A stretch of 64,000 nt of DNA, from contig DF239157.1 in the NCBI GenBank assembly GCA_000507305.1, forward strand, positions 186,001-250,000. Direction: 5' to 3'. A program made the position numbers and the translations under genes. Each line of letters begins with the position of its first letter. The stretch's first letter is position 1. Shown here one piece after another: positions 41,101-44,100 of the stretch. The notes beneath the pieces were generated by a model. The model did no database searches, was not told the DNA's origin, and saw nothing but the letters and a program-made list of their open reading frames with translations. The stretch is from Breviolum minutum Mf 1.05b.01. Lineage: Eukaryota > Sar > Dinophyceae > Suessiales > Symbiodiniaceae.

Positions 41101-44100
41101 CAAGCCACGGCAGAGGTTGGTAGATTCCGAATCAGCACTGAGAGAGGCCTTAGGAAATTCGAAGTCAAACAGTTCTCTCCGTGAGGCTGTTGACCGAAAA
41201 AACCCATTGTATCATAGATCGGTTCTCAATTTTGGTCTCGGCAGTTATCCCCACGAAAACAGGGGAAAGCTTTGAATTTAAACATGGTATGCAAAAAGAT
41301 GAGAATTGAGAATGACATAAGAGAATCAGAATGACAACAGCAGCAACTTGTGATTGTTGACCATCGGAAATCTATACAACGGTCATGCTAACCTGTGTAC
41401 CACTGAGGGGTAACCTCCGACCATCCTATTTCAAGGACAAAACGGAGCATCGTGGCGTTTGAAAAAAGGCGTTTGATTCTTCCAGGGGCAGAGATCTTGT
41501 GGTACTAAGTAGTGGTCTTGTTTCCTCTTGTTTATACAGATAATTTAGTCATATATATATATATATATTTTTGTATATGCATAATTTGCATGATATATTT
41601 TGATATATATTTATAAATACATGACATTCCTCATGTTTTTGGAGGAGATGCACCCCATCTAACCAGCATGTGCAAAAATGTTTTCAGACATGCAGGAAGA
41701 GATCATTGGAGCCACCCTGATATACGACAAGGGGTTAAGATACCAAGGAAATACACCCTTTGAATTTAACGAATTGATACCTCTAAAGTAGCCAATAGCT
41801 GGAGATACACTGCAACCAAACCCGTCACTTTTGGGGGTATCTATGTTGAGTTTAGGGTGTTTTTTTTTGTTGATTTATATAAAGTTCTAAGCAGATTTTA
41901 CCATTTGGACTTGTTCAAGAAAACATATCCATTTTTGCTCCATGTACATGAAGACGACCTAAGATGTTCAAAATTGTGAAAAAACACCGAGTTTGGGGAT
42001 GTCAAGATTTCCGAAGATTTTCGGGTGTCGCTCCTGGTTAACAAAAATTCATCGCCGTCGACAAAGGTAGCGTTTTGGAAGGGTCCCATCCCATTGTTTC
42101 AGGGATATCTTGGTTGGTGAAATATTATTCCAGTTGGCCAGATGGCTCCATTTTGAAAAGTCTGAGATTGGATGGATGATGGATGCAAAAAACGGATGCC
42201 CAGATTGGATGAACTTAGAGGGAAGGGTTGGATGGGACCTACTTGTGGAATCCTCCCCCCCCTAATAAAAAGGCTCCAAAATCTGTCCCCAAAGTGTCAC
42301 TCCTCTGAGTCGATGATGTCCTTGACAGGCGCAGATGATCCGAGATCGTGCCTTCATGCGGATCGCCAGAGAGGTACCGCAGTGTCGATTCTGTCCGGGC
42401 CAAATCGTCGTCACAAAAGCTTTGGGGGCTTGCTGCGGGTAGATTCAGTACACGAATTGTTGCCTCATTTTGGTCTCCATTTTTTTTGGGAGGGTTGGTG
42501 GACTGTTCTTTTTGGATGGGCATTATAGCTCTATTTGGTTGGGTATAGAAGGTGGTACTGCAAAAACATGCGGTACTGCAAAAACATGCCAAAACAGTTC
42601 TTGTTGTCGTTTCAATGTTTATATTTATATACTACTGAGTTTGGTATGTCCATGACATTTCTTCGAAGACCACAACCATAAAATCTCAGATTGCTCAAAT
42701 GTGACATGTATTATATTGTATGTATATACGTATCTTGCACAAGCTCAATAGATAGTTATCTACATTTGGGTAGTTAAGGGGTAGATGCCCATTGAGTGCT
42801 TGGGTATAAGATATCTAGATGTTCATTTTGTTCTTGAACATGTCAGTTGATTGCCAAATGTGAGTTCTGGTTAGGTTGAGGTTTTTCTTTTCAGGTATTT
42901 TTTTCGTGGACGTGCTTGCAGCAGAGATATGTTACATTGATTCCCTTAACCACTTACTGGTATGATCCTCCAAGTACCCTTTGGTGGAAAAATCCCTACA
43001 AGTATGTACCATATACCACTTAATATATTGGATTTATATAGGATCTTGTTGGGGTGGAATATTTGTTGTTTCAAAAAAAAAGCAGCTGCTAGGGTTTATG
43101 ATCCAATTCACATTGGGCACCTGGTTGCATCCCGGATCCCCTGGGTGGATCCAAATCTCGAGCCTAAACTGAACTCCAGTTTTGGGCAGGAGAAAAACAA
43201 CATCCCACAGCCTGTACCTGACCCATAGGATCCATGGTTGCCTGGTATATTTACCTACATGAATAGTTGATTTTTAAGGTAAGTGTAGGCAAATATACCA
43301 GTCCCATGGATCCTATGGGTGATTTGGTGAATACTGTTGACGCTTCAGAAATCCGGCATCCACAGGTTGAGGTTGGTAGTGAATATCCCATTATTTGCAG
43401 GGTTTCAAAAACATCTCAGGTGGTTCTTTGGGATTTCAGCCATCAACAATAGGGATCAAGATCCTTTGAATGGCTTATTGTAAATCCTATATAAGTGGGT
43501 AGTATCATATCCTAAGTATACTTATTTCACAAACATGATCCAGGTGAAGGACAAATTCAGTGGATGGATGGATGGCATGTTGGATTTTTTTTGGGCATGA
43601 GATTGGGTTAGAGGCTTTGGGATGCTAGTTGCCACCTACCCTAAAAATCCTGACCCCTCAAAAATGGCGTCATTTTGAGGACCCAAAATCACCCCTGCGT
43701 AATACAGGTTCAAACCCTTCCATTGGAGGGTCCAACCGGGGATTCTTAGGGTACCAGAAATCCACTAGCAAATGAAGAAATGAGATTGGAATCCCTTAAG
43801 CTTAAAAAAAGCATCACCATTCTGGCGATGATTTATTTCCTAATTTTCCTACGAACTTGGAAGATCATCCCAGTTAGTAAGTCAGCATAGAACCCCCATG
43901 AAAACAAGCCGTTTATATATATATATATTGACACCCCCTTCGAAGCTTAACGAATCGAACCTGAGAATGATGGACTTTGGAAGATGAATTTCCTCTTCCG
44001 GGGGTCTATATGGTGGTTTCCTAAAATGGTGGCACGCCCAAAACACCCCAAAGTTAACATTTTTAGTAGGAAAACGCATGGTTGTTGGGTACCACCATTT

